A stretch of DNA of 64,000 bases from Isoetes taiwanensis (GCA_021234155.1 JAJEKV010000140.1:1397407-1461406), one strand, 5' to 3'; positions 9,440 to 21,649 are shown, counted from the first letter of the stretch. The notes: generated from the sequence alone by a model not told the origin. Numbers and translations are program-made.

Positions 9440-12335
9440 GGTGCCTCTCCAACTCAAGATGGTGTGCAACATATTGAAAAGAGCAATATCAATGAAAAAC
9501 CAACTCCTAGCAAGAATATTGAAGAAAAACAATTAGTCCTCTATAGTAGGGTGCAATGGAGGAACAAGAAGGTGAGAATCATGCACAAGTGCAACAAGGA
9601 AATAGTAGGCCAAGGAGTCATTGTGCTAGCGAGATCACGGTCAATTTGTTAATGATGAAAGGCTAGAGGAAGACAATATTGGTATTGCAATTTCGATGTT
9701 AGAAGACAACTGGAAAGGTAAAGGTTTGGGTGACGAGGAATGTTTTGGTTGTGTCAAGCAATTGGAGGTTCCTTGCATCATGGCATGGCCTATAAGTAGT
9801 GTTCAATTTGTGGAGGATTATATTTTTCGAGCCCGAGGTTGTTGGGGACAATGATTGTCTTGATATTGATCCATTGGCGGTTGGAACTCTAAACCTAGGC
9901 AAAAGGGGAGAAGTATCAGTTGCCAGACATTATCCTAGCAAAAGAGCCAAGTTGATTAGTGACACCAAACGTGAGACAATGGTGAAGGTTAGGGGCTCAG
10001 ATTGTTGTTGGAGTGATTGTATGCAATTCTTCACAATAGAACAATTGGTGGAAGCAAGAGCCACTTTTCAAGAGTACACTGTTGATGAGAGGAGGATCTA
10101 CATGTACACAATCTTGAGCATGCACTTCAAGATGAAAGAAACCCAAACGAAAAAAAGATACCCTTTGCTAGGCAAATGGATATGTGCAAAAGCATGGCGA
10201 GTATCCATGCAATTCCAACTTCTTCATGGCATAATTGGCAAAAAAAACAGGCAGAGGGGAACAGGATTGCTTTACATGGAAATAATGGTTTGTTGAGACC
10301 AACAGCTAGGACCTTGGCTGCCAGGGAGATATTTGAAAAATATATTGATTTCAATGCACGAGAGTCTATGCCACACAAAAAGCGAAGGGATGAAAAGGGA
10401 AGAGCAGTTGTTGAGAAAAGGTTGCCATCACATTGTACTCAAAAAGTATTTTGGAAGAAGTGAATTCCCTACTACGAGAATTGGGAATTCTTCCAATATC
10501 CCAACCTAGCTTTAGTAGGTTATGGAAGAAGCATTTCAATCATGTCACCATAGCAACTTCAAACAACTTTGCAAAGTGCAATTTATGTGCTAAGTTGAAG
10601 GAGACTCTTGATAAGACTGCATGCAACCTAGTCAAAGGGCTAGGATAAGGGAGCATATGAAGGACCATATGGTGACCAACTATCATGTAGATCATGTTAT
10701 TGGATGTGGAGGACTTTATATGCATTGGAACCCAATAACTATTTATGTATTATACATGACAAGATGGACCAAAAAAGACTTGTCTTCCACAATTCAAGTA
10801 CATACCAAAGTCATGTGGAAGATCATACCCTTTCTGAGATCTCAATGATGGGGCAATCTTGCATGGGCGTAATCAAACCTACTATGGCCATTTTAGTTTG
10901 GAGTTGTGGAGTGATGGTCCACATTTTCATATTGGGAGTATCATGAGGTATTTGAGAAACTATGAAAATGGATACAATGGTCACCTCCGGGACCTTCTGA
11001 CTAGCCGGGCACTACATAGAGCATTGTTAGATGGAAACCCTAACAATATTGAAAAGTTCAGCAAGGCAAGGTTTAGGAAGCATAGGTCTAATGAACATGT
11101 TGGAGCTTCAACTTCGTGCTAAACCTCAAGATCTACCCAAAAGGTTTCTCTTGCAACTTGATAATTGTCTTTGGCCAAAATAAGAACAGTGGATGTTTTC
11201 TTTCCTATCCTACTTAACAGTTTGTGGGGATATTTGAAAGAGTTAATTTAGGGTTTCTTATGCCCGGGCATACCATGAGGATGTGGATGCATTATTTGGC
11301 AAATATAGTTGTATCTTCAAGCGACAACAAAGTGACCAACTTTCCTAGGCTAATGGAAATCTTGCATGAATGCACTACTCCAAACCCTATAGCTTCTCTC
11401 ATAGAAGAAGTGCCCGATTGGAAGAGCTTTGTGGATGGTTATACATTGGATCTTGAAGGTCATTCCAGGCCTCTACAGTTCACTTTTTGGGTGAGAGATG
11501 GGATTTCAATCTTCCAATGGAAGATGAGACCTTCAGAGGATGAGTGGAGAGGAGGGGAGGAAATATGGCATAGAGATGAGAATGGCAAGCCTATGATACC
11601 TCTAGGTCAACCAAAAGCTTTAAAACCTACTGAAGAAGTGAAGCAATTGGGATTGACTAAGGAAGGAATCCAAGACTATATAAAGCATTGGCAAACCAAT
11701 CCAGATGACACCAACCGTGCCTTGGTGGCTTCTTTGGAAGAAGGTGATTAACTTTGTTGGGGAGATAGACACATCCTCGGATGAATTGAAAGAAGGGTGG
11801 TTGCCTAAAACTAGGTGGAAGACCTTAGCGGTCTTTGAGGATTTTGATGACACTTGTAAGTAGCATTCGCAAGCAATATGCTCCTCCTCCTTCTGACAAA
11901 CACTATGTTGGTCCTAAGAATAATAGGCCAAAGTTTCTAGGCATGGATGCTTATGAACCTTCCATTGACTTGGAATGCCACCAATTTGTGGTAGTAAAGC
12001 CATCAGATTTAGATACATATCCAGTGTGGTTGGGGTTCACTATCTTTGATATTTGCAAAGAAGAAGGTAATATTAACTTCAACCATGTGCGGGTGGAATG
12101 GTGGTGTCCAGTGCATCAGTTGACCAACGTATCGGATAAAGAAAGGTACTCAGATTGTTGGACAAAGAGATGGAGGAGAAATCCAAAGTGATCCCGATCT
12201 TTGGCTAGACTATGAAAGTGTTTTGTACTCATGGACTCCAAACACTATTCCAGCTAGAAATGCGAGAATTACAATACCTCAGGATGTCAGGAAGAAGGCT
12301 ATGATATCATTGGGGGTGCTTGAAGAAAGTTGAAT
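9440..12335 (+). pseudogene. Decayed transposon-type gene (plant family like DUF7869)
   Basis: Successive plus-strand frames make up one degenerate protein. In order: FKMKETQTKKRYPLLGK (about 10120-10175), LRPTARTLAAREIFEKYIDF (about 10290-10355), SLLRELGILPISQPSFSRLW (about 10460-10525), a CxxC segment KCNLCAKLKETLDK (about 10580-10620), GHFSLELWSDGPHFHIGS, FLLQLDNCLWPK (about 11141-11175) and, split across frames, GFLMPGHT / HEDVDALFGKYS (11245-11305). A tail of about 170 codons runs from 11300 to 11750. The LDNC...GHTHEDVD pattern is that of a widespread transposon-linked plant family that databases call DUF7869 or similar, named here from memory. At least four frame changes make it non-functional as written. 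No terminal repeats were found. Confidence 0.6.
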
Positions 12336-12425
12336 AACTATGTAAATTTTTGTTATCACGTTTTTATGATATGGTGCTATATTGTGAAATATTAACTATT
12401 TTGTAAATAACATGATATTACGTTT

Positions 12426-13636
12426 TCATAATTTTGAGGTGAAATGTGTGAATTTGAATATGCTACTAAAAACATGCAATATGAAATTTGTCCCAAAATT
12501 AAGACATAAACCCAATTTAATTGAATGATGGTTAATTGGAGCTTGTGGCATCATTGGAACTTGTGGTATGATAGGTGATGCATGTATTGGTTGAATAGGA
12601 ATAGGTGGTGCTTGTTGCATAACAACAAATACCGGATTGGCCCTCTCAAAGAATCTCTTCTCCCTACATTCTTGATCATTATGGCCCTTTATTTGGCATC
12701 TTGAGCAGAATTTCAGCAATCTACATGTAGTATCAGAATGTCCAATAGACCCACAATACTCACAAGTAATAAACTGCACCTGCCTTGGCTTCTCACCAAA
12801 TTGTAAGCTTAGAAATCTTGCCTGCAATATCCTCTGTTTTATGCTCTGGAGCAGCAACTTCATGAATGTATCCCAACTTATCTTCAGCCTTGAGAGCATA
12901 CTTTTGTGCCTCTAGTAATGTTGTAGGCTGTTTAGCCTTCACCTTATGAGCAATAGCTCGTTTCAGCCCCTTTACATACCATTGAATATCCATTTCATCA
13001 TTCCTTGCAATCTTCCAATGAACCACGGCTTTGAGAACCGCAATATACCTCTGATTATACTCTTTAATTGATTCATCTTCCTTTTGTGTGAAATTGGTCC
13101 ACCTTTCCATAGTCTTATCCTTACCATGAATTTCTTGATAATTAGCAATGAAAGCTTCCTTTAATTCCTGATATGTCATGGTATCTGGCTGAGTTTGTGC
13201 CCATTCCTCCACTGAATCTTGTAAAGAACTATGAAACCAAAGCAAATAATCACCAGCCGGTAACTTACATTGCTGGCAATACCTCTCAAACTTCACAATA
13301 TGCTTCAAAGGATCCCGATCTACCAGATCATCAAACTTTGGAATCCCCATTGTCTGAAAACCCCATACCATAGGTGGTAATACAGCCATCTTGGGTTTCT
13401 TGAAATTGGAAAAACGAAATTGAATCTCCCTTCAATTTGAAAAACGAAATTGGATTACCTAGATCAGTAAATGGAATCAGAACCTCCTGAATCTGAGAAT
13501 TAGACCCCAGATCTGCTCCCAAATCTGAAAACGAAATTGAATCTTGATGCAATTTTGAGCCCAAAGATTGACTCACCGATCCCCTTCTTGTTACGATGGA
13601 GCTTAATGGGATATCCTTCTTACTTCTCTTGGGCAT
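12426..13636 (-). pseudogene. LTR retrotransposon gag with double zinc knuckle, broken
   Basis: The minus strand carries an N-terminal segment from an ATG at 13636, a retrotransposon gag core (FERYCQQCKLPAGDYLLWF at about 13300; EFIANY-type YQELKEAFIANYQEIHG at about 13160; EYNQRYIAVLKAV), and two CX2CX4HX4C zinc knuckles (CEYCGSIGHSDTTC and CSRCQIKGHNDQEC, about 12770-12665). Gag forms the particle that packages element RNA. Frameshifts near 13390 and 12810 break the frame. Nothing of protease, reverse transcriptase or integrase follows: downstream is unrelated AT-rich sequence and then the plus-strand pseudogene. The element is therefore 3'-truncated. The LTR at 13827-14146 lies upstream with the expected orientation. 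Confidence 0.85.
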
Positions 13637-13826
13637 AAAACTATGCTCTCCTTGTCAAATTCTACCCCACAAATCAATTACGGCAAAATCCCTTTCACAC
13701 AAGAAATTGCTCCTCTCTCAATGGTGTCGTTCTTTACCGACGAACACCAATACCAATGGTAACAACTCCTTTTTCAATGGAAATTCTTGCCGATCAATGG
13801 TCTGTCGAGCACCGTGGTCACCAAAT

Positions 13827-14146
13827 TGTTAGAGCCTGAACTCTAACCGTGCAAGAAGGATGAAAAACCCAACAATCCAAGCTCAATATATCAGATCAAG
13901 GCAATGCACAAGACAGGGAATCATCATCTCCATAGCTAGATCAAGCAAAATGCTCTCTCTCAATACACCGTCTCTCCCTCTGTTCTCTCTCTCTTTGCTC
14001 AGATAATCCTCTGATCATAATGGCTCCACAATGCATACGTGCAAATATCCTGCACGCGTGCATGTGCGTACATTACTCCATAATAGTGGTGAGTGTGGTT
14101 AGTGGTGACAAGTGTGGTGATGAGTGTGGTGGTGACCACCCCAACA
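13827..14146 (-). mobile_element. 5' LTR of the truncated gag element
   Basis: The segment starts TGTTAGAGCC and ends CCCCAACA on the plus strand, giving the TG...CA ends and TGTT/AACA inverted tips typical of LTRs, about 320 bp long. Immediately inside, the minus strand reads AACA then attTGGTGACCACGG, a TGG-starting candidate primer-binding site not matching initiator Met. Internal features are CT-rich. No second LTR copy is visible to the left, so no pair confirms the borders. Confidence 0.65.
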
Positions 14147-14440
14147 ATGGGGAAATGTATTTGCGATTGAAGAAGTTATTGTGTCAGGACATTATTATAA
14201 AAATTGATGGTGGTGTAAGGTTTCAACTATTGCAGAATAAGCCAGTGGCCAGTATATACAGCCATCTCGTTAGACTTTCTAAATTTGACATGATTGCAGA
14301 TGAAGATGACTCAGACTTGTATTTCATGGCAGAAGAAACTTGCCAGCAGATCATGAGTAGTCTACCGGTAATTTGTACAAAATCATTTCTACAGTTTAAA
14401 TGTGGAAATCATTTCTGTGTCAATCTGCCAAATTGAGGCA
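14147..14440 (+). other. Possible exon fragment next to the LTR
   Basis: A plus-strand open frame continues out of the LTR and reads MYLRLKKLLCQDIIIKIDGG and SIYSHLVRLSKFDMIADEDD. The segment after the LTR has ordinary protein-like composition, but no family is recognised. The sequence around 14390-14460 contains two near-copies of the phrase acagtttaaatgtg and three of aattgaggcatatctgca. The LTR element may have inserted into or beside an old exon. Confidence 0.25.
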
Positions 14441-14764
14441 TATCTGCAGTTTAAATGTGAAAATACATTGAAATAGCTAGACAACAACACTTTACTACTG
14501 AAAATGTAACTGAATGAAAATGACAGCAGTTTAAGACTGAAAACATTTAAAAGAGAAACAACAATATACAACAATATGCATACATATATCTGCAAGATTG
14601 AAAGTTTCTAAATAATTTCAGATATTACAAAATTGAGGCATATCTGCACTCGTATAGTATTGGCAATATAAGGTCTATAATTTTTTACATGCCTCTTGTC
14701 CAAAATTGAGGCAATAAGTACTTCTACTAAGAATCAGAACAAGTAATTCTTCAGAAAATATTCT

Positions 14765-15542
14765 TCAACACCTCAAATATTTCTGCAGCTGCTCCAAATG
14801 ATCAGAACTGAAAGCATTCCCAAAATCATCTACTAACCATTGAATTTGACCCTTGCAGTAGGCTTTGACCAATAGTTTATGCTCATCACCAATGTTCTTC
14901 TGAAATAGTGCATCAAGAACACCTAGGGATGTTCTTGTATAAGCTTTTGGCCTAGAATATATCTTCAATAGACCAGAAACATCATGAACCTCTGCAATTT
15001 GTCTGAGTATTGGAGGCAAGTATGAATTTAGGATCTCATCTTGAGGATCACTCATGAAAAGTAGGCACCATGATGGAGGTAAATGGTGGGGACATAAAAG
15101 TCTTGTACACTTCATCATCTGCAAGAATAACATTATTTCCATACTGTGGGAAAGCTTCATACACTTTATGGAGTGGCTTCATGAAAACTAGGTTTGCAGA
15201 TTTTAGAGGTCAATTGAAAGGCATCTCATCACAATATTTTTGGTCCCAAACAAATACAAAATCTTTTTTGTTCATGGGACATAGAACATCAATAACTTCA
15301 TGAACATTGAAGTTGTTCATGGAGGACCAAATTGCTAAGTCAAACAACCTGGAAGCTTCTTGCAAGAACCTATGCACACCTGGCCTCAACACAACCATTT
15401 TGTTAGTTGTAGATGATCTCAATAACTGAGAACTCAGCCTTCTTAGGTCTTCTCTTAATTGATTGGTTCTTCTATAAGTCTTTACGAGCACGCCATTCAG
15501 ATCTAGTATTAATAGTTTCTTTTTCATAGGTACAGCTTGCAA
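14765..15542 (-). pseudogene. FCP1/NIF-type phosphatase domain, second broken copy
   Basis: The minus strand reads KKKLLILDLNGVLVKTYRR (HAD motif I, about 15525-15470), VVLRPGVHRFLQEA, LAIWSSMNNFNV, FVFVWDQKYCDEM, then after an in-frame TGA (15210-15212) SANLVFMKPLHKVYEAFPQY, NNVILADDEVYKTF and FTSIMVPTF. A frameshift near 15060 leads into DPQDEILNSYLPPILRQIA and a C-terminal region ending at 14765. The order fits the NIF/FCP1 family closely and is more complete than the copy at 412-1047. It is the C-terminal part of the gene whose N-terminal part lies at 16308-19506. One stop plus one frameshift make it a pseudogene as written; the rest is little degraded. Confidence 0.8.
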
Positions 15543-15779
15543 TTCAGTACACCTATTAAGTAAAAGAACAATTCAATCAATGAATCAAAAGAAGAGTACA
15601 AGTGAAATGTAGAATTATTAACCTCGAAGTTACATTTGTACTTTGCAACTCGGTAGATCTAACAGTCATAAAATTAATTAAGTGAATACAGCTTCAATGG
15701 TTCCACAAATATTGAATTCAAATTAAAAAGTCATAAACCTGGAAGTTAAATTGGAAACATCTATGTCCTCATCACTTGG

Positions 15780-16453
15780 GACTACTTTCTTAAACCCTGA
15801 ACATTAAAACATCATTTATGAATTAGTGCTCTCAAAGAGATGTTTGAATCCATAATTGCTGCAAAATCAGTATTTATACCTTCATTGTGTACAGATTGTG
15901 TTGCAGTATTAGGCTCCTGTACTTCACCTATTTTTACCTCAGTGGGATCTACACTTGCAATATCATCAAGGGTTGTCATTATATTTTCCATAATTTCCTT
16001 TTCAACACCCTCTTCATTCACCTGCAAGTTTTCCTCCCCTTCTTCATTCAAATCAATATGCATTCTTCTTCTCAGTGGTACTTTCTTGTTTCCACAACTT
16101 TTTTCTTGTTAGTTCTCTCAACCTTTTTCTTTTTGCTGGTCCCAACTTCAGTGACCTTCTTGCTACTTGAGTTCCCTTTCTTTTTGCTAATTAACTCATC
16201 CTTCTTTGGCATTTCTTTTTTTTGTTTCTTCTTGGCTGGAGTGTCTAATATTTGACACTCAACTTCACTAGTATAGACCTGCCTCTGAATCCTCTCCAAT
16301 TTTACCACTGCTTCTCAATTGTCTTGGGCTTGTCATCTTAGACTGATCCTGGAGAATTTCTGGCTCGTCCCTTGCATGTCTCAACCTTCTCTTTGTGCTA
16401 GTAGAAGGGGACTTCAACTGATCAGGCAAAACATCTTCAACATCAGGCCGAGT
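15780..16453 (-). pseudogene. Linker exons between RING-like and phosphatase parts
   Basis: Minus-strand frames give SNTRPDVEDVLPDQLKSPS, a basic/serine-rich stretch (KRRLRHARDEPEI), a lysine-rich block (KKKQKKEMPKKDELISKKK and SKKKKVERTNKKK, 16230-16090) and an acidic segment (HIDLNEEGEENLQVNEEG). The lysine-rich block suggests nuclear localisation. The first residues join exactly, across the transposon insertion at 16462-18215, to the sequence ARPDLG before it, showing that both sides were one exon. Introns seem to separate the later blocks from the phosphatase domain. Confidence 0.6.
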
Positions 16454-16461
16454 ATTTGATC

Positions 16462-18215
16462 CATAGTTACGGAAAACGAAAACGAAAACGAAATGAAAAT
16501 GGCGAGTCAAAAAAAACGAAAACGGAAAACGAAAACGGCAAAAAAACGGCAAAGTACTCAAAAGATACAGAATAGGGTCATTTAACAAGAAAATGCTATT
16601 AATTTACTCAAAAACAGCATAATAAGAACTCTTGTAGTCATAAGAACAACTAACATAATTGAAAATGTTTATATATGATAGTCGATATCTTATACTTAAA
16701 GACCAATAATAGTTTAAAAACCAACAATACTTCAAGATTGAACATTACATTAACAAACTAGCCTAAATGAAAATTCAAACCAGTCTTCAAGTCGCCATAT
16801 ATGGATTTGTTCCAGAATCCCTGTAAGCAACACCTGGAGCAGATGAAGGAATGTAATCTGGAGAAACCAAAAGGCTTTGGATTGTGGATACCAAAAGGCT
16901 GGAGAAGGGAATCATTGCGAGGACGTTTCTGATTCCACTCATGTGCAGCTTAATAATACTCGGTTGGCAGCCATGCTTTCTCAGTTAAAAAGAGTAAATG
17001 ACTGGCTTGATCAAGTCGGCACTGCTAAAGACAAACTTGATTCTCAATTAACAGAGACATTGGCAAAAGATTGAAGAGAAAAATATATGAGTTTCTGCTT
17101 CAACACGTTGAGTCTGCAGCTTCTGCATTGGGGAATAAGCCAGGCTTTGGCAAAGGGAATCCTTACATAATAGGCGCTGGTTATTCTATTTGTGGCTTCA
17201 AATCAAAGGGAATCCTTACATAATAGGTACCAGAGCCAGTTTGCTGCCCTTTTGTGCTAAAAATTACAAGGTGTTTGTGCACAGGGTTGTCCCTGAACGT
17301 GGGCTGTCAGCAGCAGATTACAAGGGGCTTGAAGATGTCATTTATTGGCAACTCGACTTCTATCCAGGAAATGTTTGGAAATGTTTAGACGTGTTGGATG
17401 CCAGTTCACGGTGATGTTTAAAAGAAAGGCCTTTTTGCATTGGTATACTGGTGAAGGAATGGACTTGAATTCAGTGAGGCAGAACATAACATGAATGCTG
17501 AGCATCCATACTTAATAGTTCAATAGGTATGGTTGTTAACCAAAAAACCAGTGTTGACAGATTACAAGGGATGACAAATGTTTTCGGCGATGGTTTGATG
17601 CTGGCTTTCACAGATAATGGATTTCACAGATAATGGATTTCACAGCCAGCTCTGAGGTAATGGATTTCAAAGCTATGAACAAAATACCAGGGATTCTGGA
17701 CAGCTATGATCAGCTATGAACAGCTATGAACAGAAAGCTATAGTTTAATACCAGGGCTTCCGGAATACCAGAGCTTCCGGAATGCCAGAGCAAACATAGT
17801 TTTACAGAGCCTATATGAGACTGTTCCGGAATACACGAACCAACCAAGAATCTGAAAGGAAAAGGCATGCACGACCCCTAAAAGTCAAGAAATCATTCTG
17901 AAACTTACCTTTTAAGCCAGATATAGAATGCTAAATTCGGATTCCATGCAAAAGCATCATAGATTGAGTGCCACAGACTGTCTACTTTCTGTTTTTTAGG
18001 TTTAACGTTGAAACAAAACAAGAACAAAAGGGGTTTTCCTCAAATCATACTGAAAACGGCCGTTTTTTGCTCCGTTTTTTGAAAGAAAACGAGTCTCTTC
18101 TCCGTTTTTCGCAACTCCGTTTTCGTTGGCGCCGTTTTTCATTTTGAAAACGACGAGTCAAAAAAATCCATTTTTTTGGAGAAAACGGCCAAAACGGCCG
18201 TTTTCCGTAACTATG
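16462..18215. mobile_element. hAT-like non-autonomous DNA transposon, 1.75 kb
   Basis: The ends are a perfect 17-bp inverted repeat (CATAGTTACGGAAAACG), flanked by a perfect 8-bp direct repeat ATTTGATC (16454-16461 and 18216-18223). An 8-bp target duplication is the mark of the hAT superfamily. Subterminal sequence is rich in gaaaacg and cggccgttttc. Removing the element restores the reading frame of the interrupted RING/phosphatase gene. The interior encodes no transposase but has protein-like pieces (see next entry), and short duplications such as aaagggaatccttacata twice at about 17152-17225. The superfamily call rests on the duplication length; the TIR start is not the commonest hAT form. 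Confidence 0.85.
16870..17415 (+). pseudogene. Gene fragment inside the hAT-like element
   Basis: Plus-strand frames read STHVQLNNTRLAAMLSQLK, VNDWLDQVGTAKDKLDSQL and, after a frame change, a segment like YEFLLQHVESAASALGN, then VFVHRVVPERGLSAADYKGL. This has the look of a captured host coding sequence (coiled-coil type) carried by the element. The source gene is not recognised. The fragment is interrupted by stops and by a short internal duplication. Confidence 0.4.
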
Positions 18216-18223
18216 ATTTGATC

Positions 18224-19506
18224 CCAAATCTGGCCGAGCTTTCTGAGTTACTTTAGGATCAAAAGAAGCAACCTGCTCAATTCCTGTTGGAGTACTCATA
18301 CCAAGTTCAATATAAAGGTCTTCAGGAATGTTACATTCACATTTCAAACATCTGCCCTCTTTGAACAATGCAGCACACATTACATGATATTCATGTTCAC
18401 ATTCAAGAACTACATACATCTTGTAGTTATTATGAAAACTTAAACCACAAGCACTACAATAACTTTGCAAAAAACCTGGAAGCCTTCTTTTGATGGTGTT
18501 GATGCAGAAAGGAGAGCCGGTGATTTGCATCAGAGACTGAAGGTTGCTTGCATGTTCTTTTCCTGCATTTATCTCAACATCCAATTGAATTAATTCAGCT
18601 TCCAATGCCTCCTTCTTCACAAGAAGATCGGGATCTGCAGGTTTGCAAACAGACTCCAAGGACTCACATGCATATTCTTCAAACATCATTTTCTTTTCTA
18701 AATCTGTGATTTCTAACTCCACTTCCTTTGTAATAACCATAGCTCTCTTCTCGGCAATAGTAGACTTTAGCTTTTCCATACTGTTTTTTTTTTCAGACAA
18801 GGTTTTAAATATTTTATCATTGGATTTCTCATCAGCCGCCAGACTAACAACAATATCTTGCATTTTCTTTCCCATCTCTGCCTTTTTATTCTCAAGCTTC
18901 CCAAAGTTTTCTGTCACTAACTGCAGGTTATGCTTCAAATTAGTCTGATCAAGAGTAGGCTTAGGAATACCTTTTGCAGAAATAGCAGGCTTTGATTCAA
19001 TTTCAGCTTTTGCTTTTTGAACATTTTTTTTCGGCCTGCATTTGTTGTACATCATAACCTGTGCTCCATATGAAGCCCAATTTATCTGATGACCTTCAGG
19101 ATCAAGCAGTCCTTCAGGGCAATTTTCCCATGCAAAGGCAAGAGCCAATTGTTTTTTTACTTCATTATTAGAAACACCATCTGGGTAAAACACACTCAAT
19201 AAGCTTTCCAATTTTCTCCTCAAATGTGATTGAACAAAGGCAACCTTGAGTGCAGACGTCGACTTTGAATTAAAAGTTTCCTGCCAAACGGATTCCCATT
19301 GTTCCTTCGTGACTTGGGTTGCTAGTCAATTGAATTTCATATGGGGCTGCAGACCCTCATTTGGCAACCTGTGCATCTCAAAAAAATCCTCCGCTGTTAC
19401 TGCTTCTTCTACCATGTTGCTTGATTCACGACGATTAGTTCCGGATAAACAATCTATATTGTGCGCCGAAAAGGAATTCAAAACTCTGCTAAAGGATTTC
19501 AAACCC
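18224..19506 (-). pseudogene. Coiled-coil plus RING-like zinc region, N-terminal part of a RING/FCP1 gene
   Basis: A minus-strand frame from a 3' splice site (ccttttgcag) at about 19507 runs about 430 codons with a single in-frame TGA at 19326-19328. After that stop come WESVWQET, a conserved-looking NCPEGLLDPEGHQINWASYG, a long coiled coil (about 18960-18560, rich in K/E/L), and a cysteine/histidine cluster: CSACGLSFHNN...VVLECEHEYHVMCAALF and GRCLKCECN (18450-18330), spaced like a RING or related zinc-binding fold. The frame then meets the transposon at 18215. RING domains commonly act in ubiquitin transfer, but with no recognised family the role is open. The TGA is followed by CTAG, a strong readthrough context. 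Confidence 0.65.
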
Positions 19507-19539
19507 TGCAAAAGGAATGAAACAGGAAATTGAGGGGAA

Positions 19540-21270
19540 GTTTCGGGCGCGGGAACCGACGTGGTTTTTTTTTTTTTTGGAATGAAGGCAACCGAGGTGC
19601 TTTAGGTGCTAAGTGCTTTCGTGTTTTTTTGGGTAGCATTACCATACTTACACCCAACTATGAATTGGCTCTTCCAATGGACTTAGAACGCCAACATTAC
19701 TCTACAGACAAGAAGACCACCCCTTCTTCAAGAAGTTCGAAAGTAGCTCATGTCCAGCACATTGTAGGCAATTGGCCTAGGAGGTGGATGCGGAACTAAA
19801 TTTTGACAATGTCGTTCAATACTCTACAAAAGTACCACAACACTTCAAAGCCATAGGCTAACTTTAGAGCATGTCTAGCATAATATCTATATATGGACCA
19901 AGGATTCTAAACAAATAAATCAACAAATTTGTAAAACACCTTCACTTCATTCCCTTATGTCATAAAAACACCTTTAGACCAGCGTGAAGAAAAACTAGTA
20001 TACCCAAGTTTCCGTTGGAGAAATTGATAAACAAATACAATCAATATCACCATGTGAGATTATTCGCAATCATATATGCCTTTCATATATGCCTGAAGAA
20101 GGTATGATGAAATAAGCATATGAACACATGTTGGAATGGTCATTGCAACTTGATATCCAAAGATAAGGGCACCATTTTTTAAGTTTATATCGAAAGATAG
20201 CATTTTAAGATACAAAAGCATTTTGTAATAGAAATAGATGTTCTAAAGCCTTGATATTCATGATACGTGCTCCAAAATGGAATCTGTAAGTAGAGTAAGT
20301 AAATACAAGGAAAAAAAGAAACAAATTGATGCAGTAGAATAAGTTAAACATAGAAAAACAATTATACTAAGCACAAAAAAACAATTATATTTAGGTTCAT
20401 CTGAGTTGGAGGGAAGAGCTTATTTAGATGCTGCTTGCATAGCTAGGCTTCATCCCCTCCATTTTATGAATGAAATTGCTACGATTGCCCTTTAATTGAA
20501 TATGGAATATGCGGCACAAAAAACTTCATGAAACTAAGCATGCCTTAGTAGATAATGATGGATTAAAGCACATCAATACGTGTGAAAGAAGGAAAAATCT
20601 TGGCTGGACCATATCAACACTTGCCGCCAATAGGCACAACTAATGAAAACACACCCTGTAACTGCAACTGTTTTGGCTGGGCATGGATGACATTGGCTTC
20701 TCAGTGTCTTCTTCATTAAATAAACACCTCAAGACCACAGTATACAAATGAATATTAACCCCCTTCATAGCATCTGCCACAGATTTTGGATTAATGTGAA
20801 TGCCATATTCCCTGAATCTTAAACTGTGCCTTCAGATCCTGTCTCAGAAACGAATTTGAATGAATTTGTTGCCACGTTCACTCTTACGGACAACATGATA
20901 CAGTGTGGTAATCTAGCATTTGAATTGTCTAGAAAATTGACTTTAGGCTTTTTAAATCTGCTAATCAATCGTTTATGAAGAGGCATTCATGTCACAAACA
21001 CCGTCATGCTGGCCTGATGCAATTCTCAGCGGAGAAGCACTGGAAGGAAACAAAAAACCCTTAAAACTAACCTTTCTGCCAAAGAACCAGAAGAAGTCGG
21101 ATCTGTCGTGATGCCATACTAAGCAAGAGGCATTCGGGAACAAAATGAAACCATTGCTTTTCAGGCAATTCCTATCTCATACAACTCTTTCTTCCTAGTA
21201 GCTCCTTGCCTACTCCACGGACCCCTTTCACAAAACCTAAGTTCATATGCAGGATTGTCGCATGTTTTTA
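19540..21270. other. Long stretch without recognised genes
   Basis: AT-rich sequence with only short chance frames. I see no domain, RNA gene, tandem repeat or clear transposon end in these 1.7 kb. A T run lies at about 19566-19580. Confidence 0.45.
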
Positions 21271-21274
21271 ACTC

Positions 21275-21480
21275 TTTTTTCCTTTTTTTGGAAGGGGGCC
21301 TTTGTTGTAAGCCCTTAGATATTTAAAAAAGGGCTTCTATTATAAGCCCTTGACCCTTAAGGAGGGAAAAAAAAGGCACAAGTTGCATGCAAATACTTGG
21401 CGCACTCTAAATGTATCAATTAGTACACCTTATGTAATACAACCACTAAATCATATAAAAACCATAGGAAAAAATGTACA
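21275..21480. repeat. Dispersed repeat, copy A
   Basis: This segment (a T-rich start, then two stem-like phrases tttgttgtaagccctt and gggcttctattataagccc, acaagttgcatgcaaatact, ttagtacaccttatg, aaatcatataaaaacc) matches 35985-36210 in the same order and orientation at high similarity. It adjoins the left inverted repeat of the satellite block. It may be the end of a transposon family. Confidence 0.8.
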
Positions 21481-21562
21481 AAAATATAAAAGAAACCCCC
21501 TAAAACCTTATTAACACCATTAACATTAACTACCGTTAACTACCATTAACATAAACCATTAC

Positions 21563-21634
21563 ATCCAACATTTTGAAATCAAAATCCCCCTAAAAACCCC
21601 TGTGGTTTGGGTGCATATTCACAAGGGGGGTTAC
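21563..21634. repeat. Left inverted repeat flanking the satellite
   Basis: The segment from atccaacattttgaaat to ggggggttac is the reverse complement, with few mismatches, of 30873-30945 at the other end of the satellite block. Shared core phrases are tttgggtgcatattcaca and ggggggttac. Similarity may extend outward to aatacaaccac (about 21436) with a gap. This makes the array the interior of one inverted-repeat element. Confidence 0.85.
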
Positions 21635-21649
21635 TTTGGGCACCGCGAG

